Source: Bedellia somnulentella (Eukaryota; Arthropoda; Insecta; Lepidoptera; Bedelliidae). From it: a stretch of 64,000 bases of DNA. The notes under the pieces were generated by a model that did no database searches, was not told where the DNA came from, and was given only the letters and a program-made list of their open reading frames with translations. The number at the start of each line of letters is the position of its first letter. Position 1 is the stretch's first letter. The position numbers were made by a program, and so were the translations under genes. Positions 28,001 through 33,739 of this stretch are shown here, piece after piece. Location: the NCBI GenBank assembly GCA_963576735.1, contig OY755173.1:5116873-5180872 (forward strand), read 5' to 3'.

Positions 28001-29033
28001 GACTCGGTTATCGTGCAAACGACTAGTATTCAAATCCTGGGTCGGGCCTACACCAATTTGTCTTTTCTAAAGACATATGTGTGGTTAATTTATCATGGTT
28101 GTTAACGGTGAGGGAAAACATCGTGAGGAAACCCACATGGCTGAGTTGTACTTAGTCATGTGACAGTGTATTCGTACAAAACGGCGATAGGCCTGCCCCC
28201 TATCACGTGAGTACACTGTCCATGCAAAACGTAGGTACTCTGAACACCAGGTGACAAAGTCACGTGATGTTCAGAAGTATTAGTACCTCTGCCAACCCCT
28301 TCGGGGATATTCGGCGTGAACGTTTATGTTATGTTATGTATGTTATATACTTAGCTATCACCGTACTCCGCACAGTATCGTGTAATACGCACTTTTATTG
28401 ATACATAAATATAAAAACAGCTTCGCTACCTATGTACTGTACCAAAAGCATAAATTCTGCTTAACTTCACCTTTAATTTACACACAGATATACACTTACG
28501 GCCATAAATCCCAGAAGGGGGTAGCCAGAGTGTCATAGTTAGATACTCCTTAGCCACATTTGGAAGTTGATATGGTAGAAGCTTGATTGGGGCTTTTTTG
28601 GGTGGTTTTTGGGCGATGCGGTTGCAGACCCATCACCACCGATACTTTATATCTACTAACTTCTCCCTTATCGTCCTATAATGTGTGAAAGGCTTTTTCG
28701 TTTGATGACAGAAATATACGAATTTTGCCAAGCATCTAATAAAAGCACCTGGAGGATGATGTGATGATGATGATGAACTATTGTCTAGGTACCTACAATT
28801 GTTTATTTTTGAAAAAACGTTGGTATATTTTATTTTACTGTTAACAGGAAGAAGAATATGCTGGTAGTTCCATGATGTGTTACAACGATGACACCAAACA
28901 TTGGTCTTTGGTCGGAGTTAGCGGCTGGCGGATAGCATGCACCAAGATTGGATTGGGAAGACCGCGGATATACGATTCCATCAGTTCACATATCGACTGG
29001 ATTCAGAAAACCATAACTAACACTGGGACCTAG
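969..29033 (+). CDS. Corin: Corin-like type II transmembrane mosaic protein with pseudoprotease domain, 12 exons
   Basis: The coding exons are 969-1034, 13922-14126, 16430-16631, 18923-19076, 20635-20895, 22433-22616, 22988-23245, 23613-23808, 25607-25776, 26714-26883, 27585-27950 and 28848-29033. All junctions are GT/AG and phases match, giving 2418 nt and 805 residues. Domains in order: basic cytosolic tail 1-68, transmembrane helix about 69-90, SEA about 92-205, Frizzled with ten cysteines about 246-354, two LDLa modules about 359-443, SRCR about 455-565, chymotrypsin-like domain 566-805. In vertebrates corin is a cell-surface protease that processes pro-ANP; the FZ-LDLa-SRCR-S1 order is the basis of the name. 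Here the His57, Asp102 and Ser195 positions are N619, M662 and A749, and no IVGG activation site is visible, so peptidase activity is not expected. The role is therefore inferred to be binding or adhesion. The first LDLa has only four of six cysteines. Exon 1 is the least certain; another 5' exon in the 12.9-kb first intron cannot be excluded. Confidence 0.85.
2665..2937 (+). repeat. R2 interspersed repeat
   Basis: A second family: CATACATATACTCACGTCAT, then GGGGTAGGCAGAGACTATCG, ATCGCCACTTCGTACGATCC and CATCAATCTATTCATACATG. It shares the TACATATACTCACG head with R1. It is interrupted at its right by a LINE fragment. Confidence 0.7.
2938..3428 (-). pseudogene. Jockey/CR1-group LINE, 3' fragment
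   Basis: A minus-strand frame of 97 codons (3135-3428) resembles the extreme C-terminus of jockey-group reverse transcriptase ORFs (DCSSLLENIKINVPTRLAIR, then RTNYRQNSLFLR and DLDLF). Compare RTNYSQNAPFSRI and DLDLF in the element at 29.8 kb. A (TAAA)n tail on the minus strand lies at 2938-2957. It is 5'-truncated. Confidence 0.65.
5051..5296 (-). repeat. R1 interspersed repeat, near full length
   Basis: All R1 blocks are present in reverse, from TGTGTAGTGTCGGCTTAGAA to TATAGCCGTTAGTATATG and a (TATG)n tail. Confidence 0.85.
5622..6287. mobile_element. hAT-type non-autonomous element (MITE) with 8-bp TSD
   Basis: A 666-bp element whose ends are inverted (left CACTGATCGGAGTAGGTAGA, right end in reverse CAGTGATCGGAGTAGGCAGA). 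It is flanked on both sides by the identical 8-mer TTAATTAT (5614-5621 and 6288-6295). An 8-bp duplication with CA.TG-type ends is the hAT signature. Inside the left arm an ATACTCCGGGATTCGATT unit is repeated; the right arm has the inverse CCCGGGATTCGG. No transposase is encoded. Confidence 0.85.
7195..7645. repeat. AAGGCTT/AAGCCTT-rich low-complexity block
   Basis: Two clusters (7195-7330 and 7553-7640) are full of variants of AAGGCT, AAGCCT and AAGCTTT, often as small palindromes. They are separated by an R2 fragment at 7390-7500 (TACGCCATTGCTCCGATTGG, then CGCCACTTTGTACGATC). Confidence 0.6.
7390..7500 (+). repeat. R2 interspersed repeat, partial
   Basis: It contains ACATATATTTACGCCATTGC, GGGGTAGGCCTAGACTA and ATCGCCACTTTGTACGATCA as in the copy at 2665. 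It splits the AAGGCTT-rich block. Confidence 0.65.
10788..11044 (+). repeat. R1 interspersed repeat, near full length
   Basis: It runs from CATACATACATATACTCACG to GCCGACACTGCACAGCA. A degraded partial copy (10720-10785) lies immediately left, and another partial copy follows immediately right, giving a tandem cluster. Confidence 0.85.
11049..11230 (+). repeat. R1 interspersed repeat, 5'-truncated
   Basis: It starts inside the unit at AAGAAATTCCTCAGCCACTT and runs to CGAAGTGCTATTCTTAAAAG. It is more diverged than the copy to its left. Confidence 0.7.
11300..11425 (-). repeat. R2 interspersed repeat, partial
   Basis: The minus-strand match includes AGGATCGTACAAAGTGGCGA and GATAGTCTTCTCCTACCCCA, the reverse of the R2 core. 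Confidence 0.6.
11516..11776 (-). repeat. R1 interspersed repeat, near full length
   Basis: Reverse copy from GTGTAGTGTCGGCTTAGAAT to the ATTTATAGCCGTGAGTGTCG end. Confidence 0.83.
11947..12421 (-). pseudogene. Jockey-like LINE, 3' fragment
   Basis: A 73-codon minus-strand frame (12209-12430) ends with HMMIKIYNHLPNNIRNI...F.SKLKTFL...YNITEFL, the usual C-terminus of jockey-like ORF2 products. About 260 bp of 3' sequence follows to a (TTCTA)n tail (plus strand TAGAA repeats, 11951-11981). Its 5' side is cut by the R1 copy starting at 12422. Confidence 0.7.
12422..12679 (+). repeat. R1 interspersed repeat, near full length
   Basis: It has the (CATA)n head, CTCACGGCTATAAATCCCTA and the GCCGACACTACACAGCA end. 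It abuts the LINE fragment to its left. Confidence 0.85.
12690..12860 (+). repeat. R1 interspersed repeat, strongly degraded
   Basis: Weak similarity remains (CTATAAACCCCAAAGGAAGG, GGCCACTCTTGGAGCTTGAG, GGGTCTCCTGCCGCATCG). Confidence 0.5.
12900..13143 (+). repeat. R1 interspersed repeat, near full length
   Basis: It runs from GTACATACATATACTCACGG to GCCGACACTACACAGCA. It is the third R1 copy in 750 bp, all in the same orientation. Confidence 0.85.
13922..14126 (+). CDS. Corin: Corin-like exon 2: cytosolic tail and transmembrane helix (23-90)
   Basis: The acceptor is TTTTGCTTTCAG and the donor GTAATT. The frame gives an Arg-rich cytosolic stretch, then Cys-rich CRSCCAA and a hydrophobic run IASLLILLLLVAIAVYL. 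Positive charges before the helix predict an N-in, type II orientation. It ends with one base of a split codon. Two other frames are open here only because of the GC-rich composition. Confidence 0.85.
15452..15704 (-). repeat. R1 interspersed repeat, near full length
   Basis: Reverse copy from CTGTGTAGTGTCGGCTTAGA to ATTTATAGCCGTGAGTATAT and (TATG)n. Confidence 0.85.
15985..16060 (-). repeat. LINE 3' end fragment
   Basis: AACTCTTTATTGCACAT followed by TTACAAGCAACAATATAGTA is the reverse of a non-LTR 3' end. The same AAACTCTTTATTGCACAT occurs at 16840. It is followed directly by an R1 copy. Confidence 0.5.
16061..16175 (+). repeat. R1 interspersed repeat, 3'-truncated
   Basis: It starts with ATACATATACTCACTGCTAT and ends after GGATGTTAAGTGGGGAACAG. 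Confidence 0.75.
16430..16631 (+). CDS. Corin: Corin-like exon 3: SEA domain, first half
   Basis: The acceptor is TTTCTTTTTCAG and the donor GTAACG. The exon encodes HVYLFGDPLSRQTFRGSFII, a Gly-rich loop, then QALFDLYRNSELRSCFVSAD. The pattern of a beta strand followed by an amphipathic helix fits a SEA domain. No GSVVV-type self-cleavage site is visible at the following junction. Confidence 0.85.
16822..16985 (-). repeat. LINE 3' end fragment
   Basis: It begins with an (AAT)n tail (plus strand), then AAAACTCTTTATTGCACATT, AACTGGCGGTCTTATCACTA and CTTCCAGACAACCCATTAAT. This is a typical lepidopteran RTE/CR1-like 3' terminus in reverse. The clade assignment is tentative. Confidence 0.55.
18923..19076 (+). 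CDS. Corin: Corin-like exon 4: SEA domain, second half
   Basis: The acceptor is GATTGTTTTAG, eight bases before a second AG that would break the phase. The exon encodes IADTVRIHFEVSFEPIFTAV and a helix VADVLQQELLAPTFFNVVAL, typical of the C-terminal half of SEA. It ends in phase 0 at GTTTGT. Confidence 0.82.
20635..20895 (+). CDS. Corin: Corin-like exon 5: linker and Frizzled domain, first half
   Basis: Phase 0 at both ends; acceptor ATATTTCCAG, donor GTAAGT. A Ser/Thr-rich linker precedes CAPLTLQLC...YNVTSYPNLVGH, the hallmark start of a Frizzled cysteine-rich domain. NVTS is a potential N-glycosylation site. Confidence 0.9.
21180..21720. repeat. Dispersed repeat region with (TGTC)n microsatellite
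   Basis: A TGTCTGTC microsatellite lies at 21372-21402. The right part (about 21630-21720) contains TACATCGCGGTATGATTTCT and recurs in inverse orientation near 37560-37620. The element type is not recognised. Confidence 0.45.
22108..22275 (+). repeat. R1 interspersed repeat, degraded
   Basis: The copy retains CGGCTTCGAATTCCAAAAAA, GGGTAGCCTTAGCTTC, CCACTTTTGGAAGTTGAATG and ACTGCATCGCCCAATAATCA. Confidence 0.65.
22433..22616 (+). CDS. Corin: Corin-like exon 6: Frizzled domain, second half
   Basis: The exon encodes DFVCQMLQPRC, then PCRAYC and the last three Frizzled cysteines, ending DSCAPEP. Together with exon 5 there are ten cysteines, the canonical number. The exon is strongly GC-rich compared with its introns. 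It ends at GTAAGC in phase 1. Confidence 0.9.
22735..22965 (+). repeat. tRNA-derived SINE (family T), lacking the head
   Basis: It matches the body of the full copy at 27978: GAGGAAACGTACATGGCTTA, AGTCATGTGACAGT, AAACGGCGATAGGCCTGCCC and TTCAGAAGTATTAGTACCTC. It ends about 20 bp before the acceptor of Corin-like exon 7. Confidence 0.75.
22988..23245 (+). CDS. Corin: Corin-like exon 7: two LDL-receptor class A modules
   Basis: The first module reads NCQAGLQRLALS...CDGIPDCADAADERGC and has four cysteines instead of six. A Gly/Arg/Ala-rich linker follows, then a more regular module ending CDGTPDCPDGSDEAGC with the acidic calcium-binding residues. The linker coincides with very GC-rich DNA, so it may be an expansion. 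A 150-codon opposite-strand frame is a composition artefact. Confidence 0.88.
23613..23808 (+). CDS. Corin: Corin-like exon 8: SRCR domain, first half
   Basis: The acceptor is TCTTATTTCAG and the donor GTAGGT. The exon encodes GYAVWAERGRVGKVCAAPYE and then SVAHSLCRALTFK, which is the SRCR pattern (W, G-x-V-C, V-x-x-LC-x-x-LGF) in a diverged form. Confidence 0.85.
23938..24090 (+). repeat. tRNA-derived SINE (family T), internally deleted
   Basis: The tRNA-like head is clear: ACCGCTTATCGTGCAGACGA then the B-box-like GGGTTCAAATCCCG. It passes directly to the 3' block GTACCTGCCAACCCCTTC. Confidence 0.7.
24178..24424 (+). repeat. R1 interspersed repeat, subfamily b
   Basis: Near full length. It has the variant 3' half CCTTAGTCGCCTCTTACGAC, ACCCGTGGGTAGAAAGGGGT and TAAGCCGGCACTACAC, which differs from the TACGTACACCCACCGG type. 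Confidence 0.85.
24693..24938 (-). repeat. R1 interspersed repeat, subfamily b, diverged
   Basis: Reverse copy from GCCGTGTAGTGCCGCCTTAA through ACGGGTGTCGTAAGAGGCGA to a (TATG)n end. Confidence 0.8.
25607..25776 (+). CDS. Corin: Corin-like exon 9: SRCR domain, second half
   Basis: The acceptor is TATATCAATAG and the donor GTGAGT. The exon encodes an acidic/Ser-rich stretch and a terminal strand SDCPERKVIKVTCDQL, continuing into ECG of the next exon, the usual SRCR to protease junction. Confidence 0.82.
25840..26208 (-). repeat. tRNA-derived SINE (family T), full length
   Basis: In reverse the copy reads: tRNA-like head with A-box (TAGTCCAGTGGG) and B-box-like ATT/TCCTGGGTCGGGCC, body, and the GGCGTGAACGTTTATGTTAT tail. 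About 365 bp. It lies in the intron after Corin-like exon 9. Confidence 0.85.
26714..26883 (+). CDS. Corin: Corin-like exon 10: protease-fold start, His57 replaced by Asn
   Basis: The exon begins with ECG, has GDWPWHAAL and ACDAALVHPGWLVTTANCFQ. This aligns with the CGGVLI...WVLTAAHCF region of S1 proteases, with Asn (residue 619) at the catalytic His. The expected R-IVGG activation sequence is not recognisable in the 24 residues before GDWPW. Donor GTAAAT, phase 0. Confidence 0.88.
26994..27056 (+). repeat. Partial duplicate of Corin-like exon 10
   Basis: These 63 bp repeat 26808-26870 with two mismatches seen by eye (GTGCACGCGTGCGACGCTGC, then ATCCGGGCTGGCTCGTCACC). The copy stops at CACGGCT, before the exon's 3' end, so it has no donor and is not a usable exon. 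Its right edge runs into a worn R1 fragment. Confidence 0.85.
27050..27175 (+). repeat. R1 interspersed repeat, degraded
   Basis: CACGGCTTTAGGCTTTAGAT, CCCAAAAGGGGTAGTAG, GGTTGTTATCGGGGAAAAGA and TGATAGGTTTCCAGCCCCAT preserve the R1 order. Confidence 0.55.
27363..27475 (-). repeat. R1 interspersed repeat, fragment
   Basis: It retains GTTATGGGTGTTCGTAAGTG, CCGACTAAGGGTATTGAAGC and TTTTGCGATGCGGTTCTAGA. Confidence 0.6.
27585..27950 (+). CDS. Corin: Corin-like exon 11: protease-fold middle, Asp102 replaced by Met
   Basis: The acceptor is TTTGTTACATTCAG. The exon encodes SMLALVRLEEPLEMTDFVRP and ICLPE, aligned with the DIALLRL...V.PICLP segment of S1 proteases, with Met (residue 662) at Asp102. 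VCNTLGWT matches the C-x-x-x-GWG strand. It ends CD at GTAAGC in phase 0. Confidence 0.88.
27978..28342 (+). repeat. tRNA-derived SINE (family T), full length reference copy
   Basis: The head has an A-box TAGCCCAGTGGG and a B-box-like GTATTCAAATCC, 35 bases apart, as in tRNA-derived SINEs. The body includes GGTGAGGGAAAACATCGTGA, AGTCATGTGACAGTG and CTATCACGTGAGTACACTGT. The 3' end is CCAACCCCTTCGGGGATATT, GGCGTGAACG and a TTATG/TATGT-type tail. The family name is provisional. Confidence 0.88.
28485..28690. repeat. Two R1 fragments in opposite orientation
   Basis: 28485-28575 (+) has ACTTACGGCCATAAATCCCA and GGGGTAGCCAGAG. 28585-28690 (-) has TTTGGGCGATGCGGTTGCAG and ACCCATCACCACCGATACTT. A GATGATGATGATGA tract follows at 28752-28775, possibly a LINE tail. 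Confidence 0.6.
28848..29033 (+). CDS. Corin: Corin-like exon 12: protease-fold end, Ser195 replaced; stop codon
   Basis: After CD of exon 11 the sequence is EEEYAGSSMMC where active enzymes have GDSGGPLxC. Ala749 or a neighbour takes the Ser195 place, and there are two extra residues between the cysteines. WSLVGVSGW, RPRIYDSI and HIDWIQK match the conserved C-terminal strand and helix. TAG stop at 29031-29033. Confidence 0.9.
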   Translation, partial: EEEYAGSSMMCYNDDTKHWSLVGVSGWRIACTKIGLGRPRIYDSISSHIDWIQKTITNTGT

Positions 29034-29420
29034 CATTTTAAAAAATATATTTTCGGGAGTTATTTTTGATAGTATATAAGAAATACAAAGTCCAAACGCC
29101 ATATTTTTTATGTCTACATTACAGTACAAAAATGCATTGGACATTACAAAGTTGTATTCATGAAGCGAGGAAATGGCTCCTTTTAATTAGGAGTATTTCT
29201 ATTAAATTACTTTAAGGGAAACAAACATCAAGATAAAAGACAAAATTGTAAGAAAAATAAACTTGCCTAGGCAAGAGATAGTACAGCGAGCGGTGAAATT
29301 TACTAGATTTCTCCGATGTAGCTATATTATACGACGTAGCGTATTTATATTATAGTATTTTTGAAGTTGGAGATAAGTTATATTAATGAAGCTGTTAATA
29401 AAGTTTAGTTATTGTTATTT
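29034..29420 (+). promoter_or_regulatory. Corin-like 3' UTR with polyadenylation signals
   Basis: AT-rich sequence follows the stop codon. AATAAA hexamers occur at 29256-29261 and 29397-29402; the second is followed by a T-rich GTTATTGTTATTTATTG stretch and is the more likely site. Confidence 0.55.
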
Positions 29421-29796
29421 ATTGCCATTTTATATTAATGTTTTTAATAATGTTTATTTACTTGAGATCAGTCTTACGCTCAGATAATAAGCTTATCAAA
29501 CTGTTAACTGTATTTAATATACTATTATTTTAATTGACTATTATTTTAAGGTCGACTTATGTTATGAGAAAACTAAAACTTGTTTTAAATTGTATATAGT
29601 ATGTTTAAGAATCAAACCAAATTTTTAAATGTGCAAATGTGATGACTGTGGAGTACCTTTATTTAATTAAATTGTTTTCTAATTTATTGGCTGTTTATTA
29701 TATCCCGGAAAACCTAGTTTAACCCTTTATAAGGCCGCAGTTAGACAGATATGCTACGTGAAAGTTAAATACACTACCATGTTTGTAATGCAGTAG

Positions 29797-32100
29797 GGAA
29801 CACATCTACGGCAAAAAAACCTAAATCATATTAAAGATAACATTTTAGATTTATGCTTCTCGAACTCTGCTGTTGAAGTCCTTAAATGTGACGACCCTTT
29901 AGTGAAAATAGATGAATATCACCCCGCTCTAGAAATTAACATTACCGATATCCTATTGGCACCCTTTCATGAATCTGTTCAACAAAGACGAAGATTTCGT
30001 AAAGGTGATTATAATGGAATTAACGAGTATTTAAAACAAATACAATGGCACACAGCTCTTGAAAATAAAGGTCTGGATGACACTTTAGATTTCTTTTACG
30101 AAGTGTTAAACGATGCCATCACAAAATTTATTCCCGTTGATACTCGTAGTAAAAGCCACAACCATCCTGTCTGGTATAGTCCCCCACTTAAACGCTGTTT
30201 AAAAGAGAAATTTAAAGCTCACTCACGCTGGAAACGAACCAATAACCCACTAGATTATGACCAATTTTCATTATTACGAAAACGGTGCAAGGATTTACAA
30301 CGCACTTGCTATGGGGATTACATAACTACTATCCAAAATAACATAAAAGTTAACCCTAAAGCTCTTTGGTCTTTTATTAAATCACGTCGCGGTGGTTCAT
30401 CGTATCCTAAAATATTCCAACACAACAACAAATCATTCGACTCTGGTCAATCAATCTGTGATGCATTTAATGACTTTTTCTGCTCTGTGTTTACCAAACC
30501 TGCTGACAACTACCCCGATATACCCTTATCTTCTCCACAGTGTGATACTGGTAAAACTATAAGTAATATAAGTACTAATGTGGAAGAGATTTACAAGTTG
30601 CTTCTTTCTCTGGACATCAACGGTGGTGCAGGCACTGATAATATTCCTCCCTTCTTTATTAAGAACTGCGCTAAGCCTCTTTCCACCCCTCTTTGTATAA
30701 TTTATAATCGTTCTTTTCATGCAGGTATTTTCCCTAAAATCTGGAAGGACGCTTTGATAGTACCAGTTCACAAAAATGGTCCAAAATACAAAATTGCTAA
30801 CTATAGACCCATTTCTATCCTAAACATTTTTGCTAAAATCTTAGAGAAAATTGCTTATAAACGTATCTATCCTGTTGTAAAACATAGTATTCCGTCTCAA
30901 CAGCATGGTTTTCTTAAAGGTAGATCTGTACTTTCCAACCTCATTGAATTCATAGATTTTGTCCTTGGTTGTATGGATAGAGGTATACAAGTTGACGTAG
31001 TCTATACTGATTTTCAAAAAGCTTTCGACCGAGGAGACCACGTGATTATTCTTCGCAAGCTTCTTGCTTTAGGGGTGCAAGGTGATTTCTTTAGATGGAT
31101 AAAATCTTATATATCTAACCGTCATCAAGCTGTTGTTTTGGGTGGTTTTCGATCAGGTTTTGTTGACATACCATCAGGAGTACCCCAAGGATCCCATTTG
31201 GGTCCCCTTTTATATAATATTTATTTGTACGATATTTTTACAGCCATATGTGAGACCAATTTTATAATGTATGCAGATGACAAAAAGGTTTATTGTGGTA
31301 TCCGACAAGCTGACGACTGTTATAAGCTACAAAGGGATTTGGATCGCCTCACCGATTACTATAACGAGAACAGAATAGACATAAATGTGTCAAAATGCGT
31401 GCAAATTACTTTTTCACGAAGTAATAAACCCATCATTAATACTTACTATATTAATAAACAGCCTATCCGGAGAGTTAATGCAGTAAAAGACCTCGGCGTT
31501 ACTTTAGATTCAAAGCTTACTTTTGAACAACACATTGTTGATATCACTAATCGTGCATACAAAAATCTGGGCTTTGTAATGAGGACTTGTGAAACGTTTA
31601 AAGACCCTAAATGTATACAGACGGTTTATTATGCCTATTTTCGCAGTATTCTGGAGTTCGCCTCAAGTGTTTGGTCCCCTCAATACATTAAGTACAAGCA
31701 TATGATTGAAAGAATACAACATATTTTTGTACGACACTTAAATTTTAAAACTAAGAACTTCCATAAGTGTTACGAAATGAGTTGTAAATTTCATAAAATG
31801 TTAAGATTAGAGGATCGCCGTATTTTAACTGACCTAACCGTTCTACATGATATAATACATGGTCGTTTGGATAACCCAAACTTACTTGCACAGGTTGGAC
31901 TTAACACGCCATCATATAGGACTCGCCATACCATAAATAGTTTGTTCTCCGTACCAATTTCCAGAACTAACTACTCACAGAACGCTCCTTTTAGTCGTAT
32001 TTTATCCGAATATAATAAAAACTTCCATGATTTAGATCTATTTAATCTAAGTAGATGCGCATTCAGGAAAGCTGTAATGGACGTACTTTTTAATTCTTAA
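29797..32100 (+). CDS. LINE ORF2 remnant: reverse transcriptase
   Basis: The remnant is uninterrupted, about 767 codons, with no true start because it is 5'-truncated. RT motifs in order are YRPISILNIFAKILEKIAYK, QHGFLKGRSVLSNL, VYTDFQKAFDRGDH, SGVPQGSHLGPLLYNIYL and the catalytic FIMYADDKKVY. The C-terminus has RTNYSQNAPFSRI and DLDLFNLSRCAFRKAVMDVL. No RNase H domain is present. The intact frame suggests recent insertion. The element depends on its own missing 5' part or on a relative for movement. Confidence 0.9.
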   Translation, partial: GTHLRQKNLNHIKDNILDLCFSNSAVEVLKCDDPLVKIDEYHPALEINITDILLAPFHESVQQRRRFRKGDYNGINEYLKQIQWHTALENKGLDDTLDFFYEVLNDAITKFIPVDTRSKSHNHPVWYSPPLKRCLKEKFKAHSRWKRTNNPLDYDQFSLLRKRCKDLQRTCYGDYITTIQNNIKVNPKALWSFIKSRRGGSSYPKIFQHNNKSFDSGQSICDAFNDFFCSVFTKPADNYPDIPLSSPQCDTGKTISNISTNVEEIYKLLLSLDINGGAGTDNIPPFFIKNCAKPLSTPLCIIYNRSFHAGIFPKIWKDALIVPVHKNGPKYKIANYRPISILNIFAKILEKIAYKRIYPVVKHSIPSQQHGFLKGRSVLSNLIEFIDFVLGCMDRGIQVDVVYTDFQKAFDRGDHVIILRKLLALGVQGDFFRWIKSYISNRHQAVVLGGFRSGFVDIPSGVPQGSHLGPLLYNIYLYDIFTAICETNFIMYADDKKVYCGIRQADDCYKLQRDLDRLTDYYNENRIDINVSKCVQITFSRSNKPIINTYYINKQPIRRVNAVKDLGVTLDSKLTFEQHIVDITNRAYKNLGFVMRTCETFKDPKCIQTVYYAYFRSILEFASSVWSPQYIKYKHMIERIQHIFVRHLNFKTKNFHKCYEMSCKFHKMLRLEDRRILTDLTVLHDIIHGRLDNPNLLAQVGLNTPSYRTRHTINSLFSVPISRTNYSQNAPFSRILSEYNKNFHDLDLFNLSRCAFRKAVMDVLFNS

Positions 32101-32180
32101 TATACATATTATATTATGAGTATCATTTAATAACACATACATTCTTATATGCCTTTATGTATGTCACAGATTTTTATTTG

Positions 32181-32183
<3 letters not shown>

Positions 32184-32231
<48 letters not shown>

Positions 32232-32256
32232 TATACACACACATGCACATACACAC
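32184..32256 (+). repeat. (AC)n microsatellite in the LINE 3' UTR
   Basis: It is a nearly pure AC run to about 32226, then interrupted ACACATATACACACACATGC-type sequence. Confidence 0.9.
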
Positions 32257-33287
32257 ACCCCTGAGATATCGTGGATCAAAACAATTTTGCTTTAAATATT
32301 GTTGTTAATATCTATTTTATTTCCTGTTAAAATTTGTATTTATTTGTTAGAGTTATTTGCTATAAAAAAAACATGTGTTGAAAATCAAATGTAACGTAAA
32401 AACAAGATTATTGTTAGATATGTTTTCTGTACATCTGTGGACATCTGTCATTGGCCTTACTTGATTTCTATTATTAACTATGTATTATTACTTATGTCGC
32501 TGTTGATGTTCCTAATAAAAAAAAAAAAAAAAAAAAAAAAAATAAATAAATAAATAAAAAAAACATGTGGTCATTATATCCACTCAGCCCGTTAGTGCAC
32601 TCGAGTTTTCAGATGATCTGTTTCCAATACACCTATTCATTGACATTGACAACAAACATAAGATGCTCTTTACAGACTAGTGTTTGACTATATAATGTAA
32701 ATCGTAAATCGAATATCGTAAAACTATGCAGATAGTTCTAATTACAATATTTATCGGTATAGCATGTAACCTTTTATAATTTAATTAATCTTAAGTGGCA
32801 AATGATACACTTTTCTGATACTACAAACAACGTAGTTCAGTTATTGTAAATATTGCAATTCACGATTTATCAAAATTAGACTTTATTATCATGTCAATAA
32901 CAGTCTCGCCACTTGCCATCGTGAATTACAAGAGCTATAATTAAAATATATAATATATTAGATACAGTGACTTGTGTATTTTCAATAGTATAATGGAAAC
33001 AGTGACAAATGCTTGCTTCCCTTCACGGGCACAGCGCATTCATTTACCACAAACTTTAGATTAATTAATGCGTACTAAAATTAAAATATGGCCGAAAAAG
33101 TATAAATGGGTAGTTCTACTCACAGTGGAATTAAATGGGATCATTTAGTGAACCTTACTTTATTGTTGTTGATTGATATAAACAGAGATTAGAGACCAAG
33201 AATTTACTACCACATATCCATTATTTAACGCGCCAGACAAAATTATAATTAATATCAATTTTACAGCGGTTTTTCTATTTTAGATGG

Positions 33288-33319
33288 ACAGGGAAGTGAG
33301 AACATATACAGGGAAGTGA
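33288..33319 (+). repeat. Transposon internal repeats, left pair
   Basis: There are two ACAGGGAAGTGA copies at 33288-33299 and 33308-33319. The right-hand group is listed separately. Confidence 0.8.
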
Positions 33320-33563
33320 AAATATTATTAAAGGTTACATCAAAGTTTATATTATTTATTCCAAAAATAATCATAAAGTTACACTATCAATTTATTATTC
33401 AATCTAGGTATTAAAGTACTTATCTTATATTAACTTAAAATATCCATAACGTCAGATTTTCAATTTCAATGGGAACTGTTTATTTATCCTTAAAGTTACA
33501 ATCACATTTAGAGAGATCACGTCGTGGTCCATAATAAGCGACTAATTTAATTAAATTATTGAC

Positions 33564-33732
33564 ATACATACATATACTCACGGCTATAAATTCCAAGAAG
33601 GGGTAGCCAGAGCTAAGGAATTAGAAAATCCTCAGCCACTTTTGGAAAGTTGAGTGGGGAAAAGGTGGTAAAGTAAAAGTTGTTGGTGATGGGTCTCCAA
33701 CCGCATCGCCCAAGAATCCCTTAAAAGCCCCG
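33564..33732 (+). repeat. R1 interspersed repeat, 3'-truncated
   Basis: It runs from ACATACATACATATACTCAC to TTAAAAGCCCCGG. It abuts the 3' end of the transposase remnant inside the TTAA transposon. Confidence 0.85.
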
Positions 33733-33739
33733 GCAATCA

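Larger units (their letters stand above)
14127..28847 (+). other. Introns 2-11 of the Corin-like gene
   Basis: The introns between the listed exons are AT-rich and hold R1 copies, tRNA-derived SINEs, LINE 3' fragments and one dispersed repeat, listed separately. The stretches 14130-15440, 16990-18920, 19080-20630 and 24940-25600 show nothing else recognisable. Confidence 0.6.
29796..32563 (+). mobile_element. 5'-truncated jockey/CR1-group non-LTR retrotransposon
   Basis: The frame is open from 29797 (after an in-frame TAG) to the TAA at 32098-32100. It begins with the very end of an endonuclease domain (ILDLCFSNSAVEV), so most of ORF2's 5' part and ORF1 are missing. It ends in a 3' UTR with an (AC)n tract (32184-32226) and a poly(A)/(TAAA)n tail (32517-32563). 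I found no clear target duplication. It sits about 60 bp inside the left end of the TTAA transposon. Confidence 0.85.

Noticed and set aside
32184..32256. Structured repeat or CRISPR-like array
   Set aside because: It is a simple (AC)n microsatellite. No array of spaced direct repeats occurs anywhere in the window.
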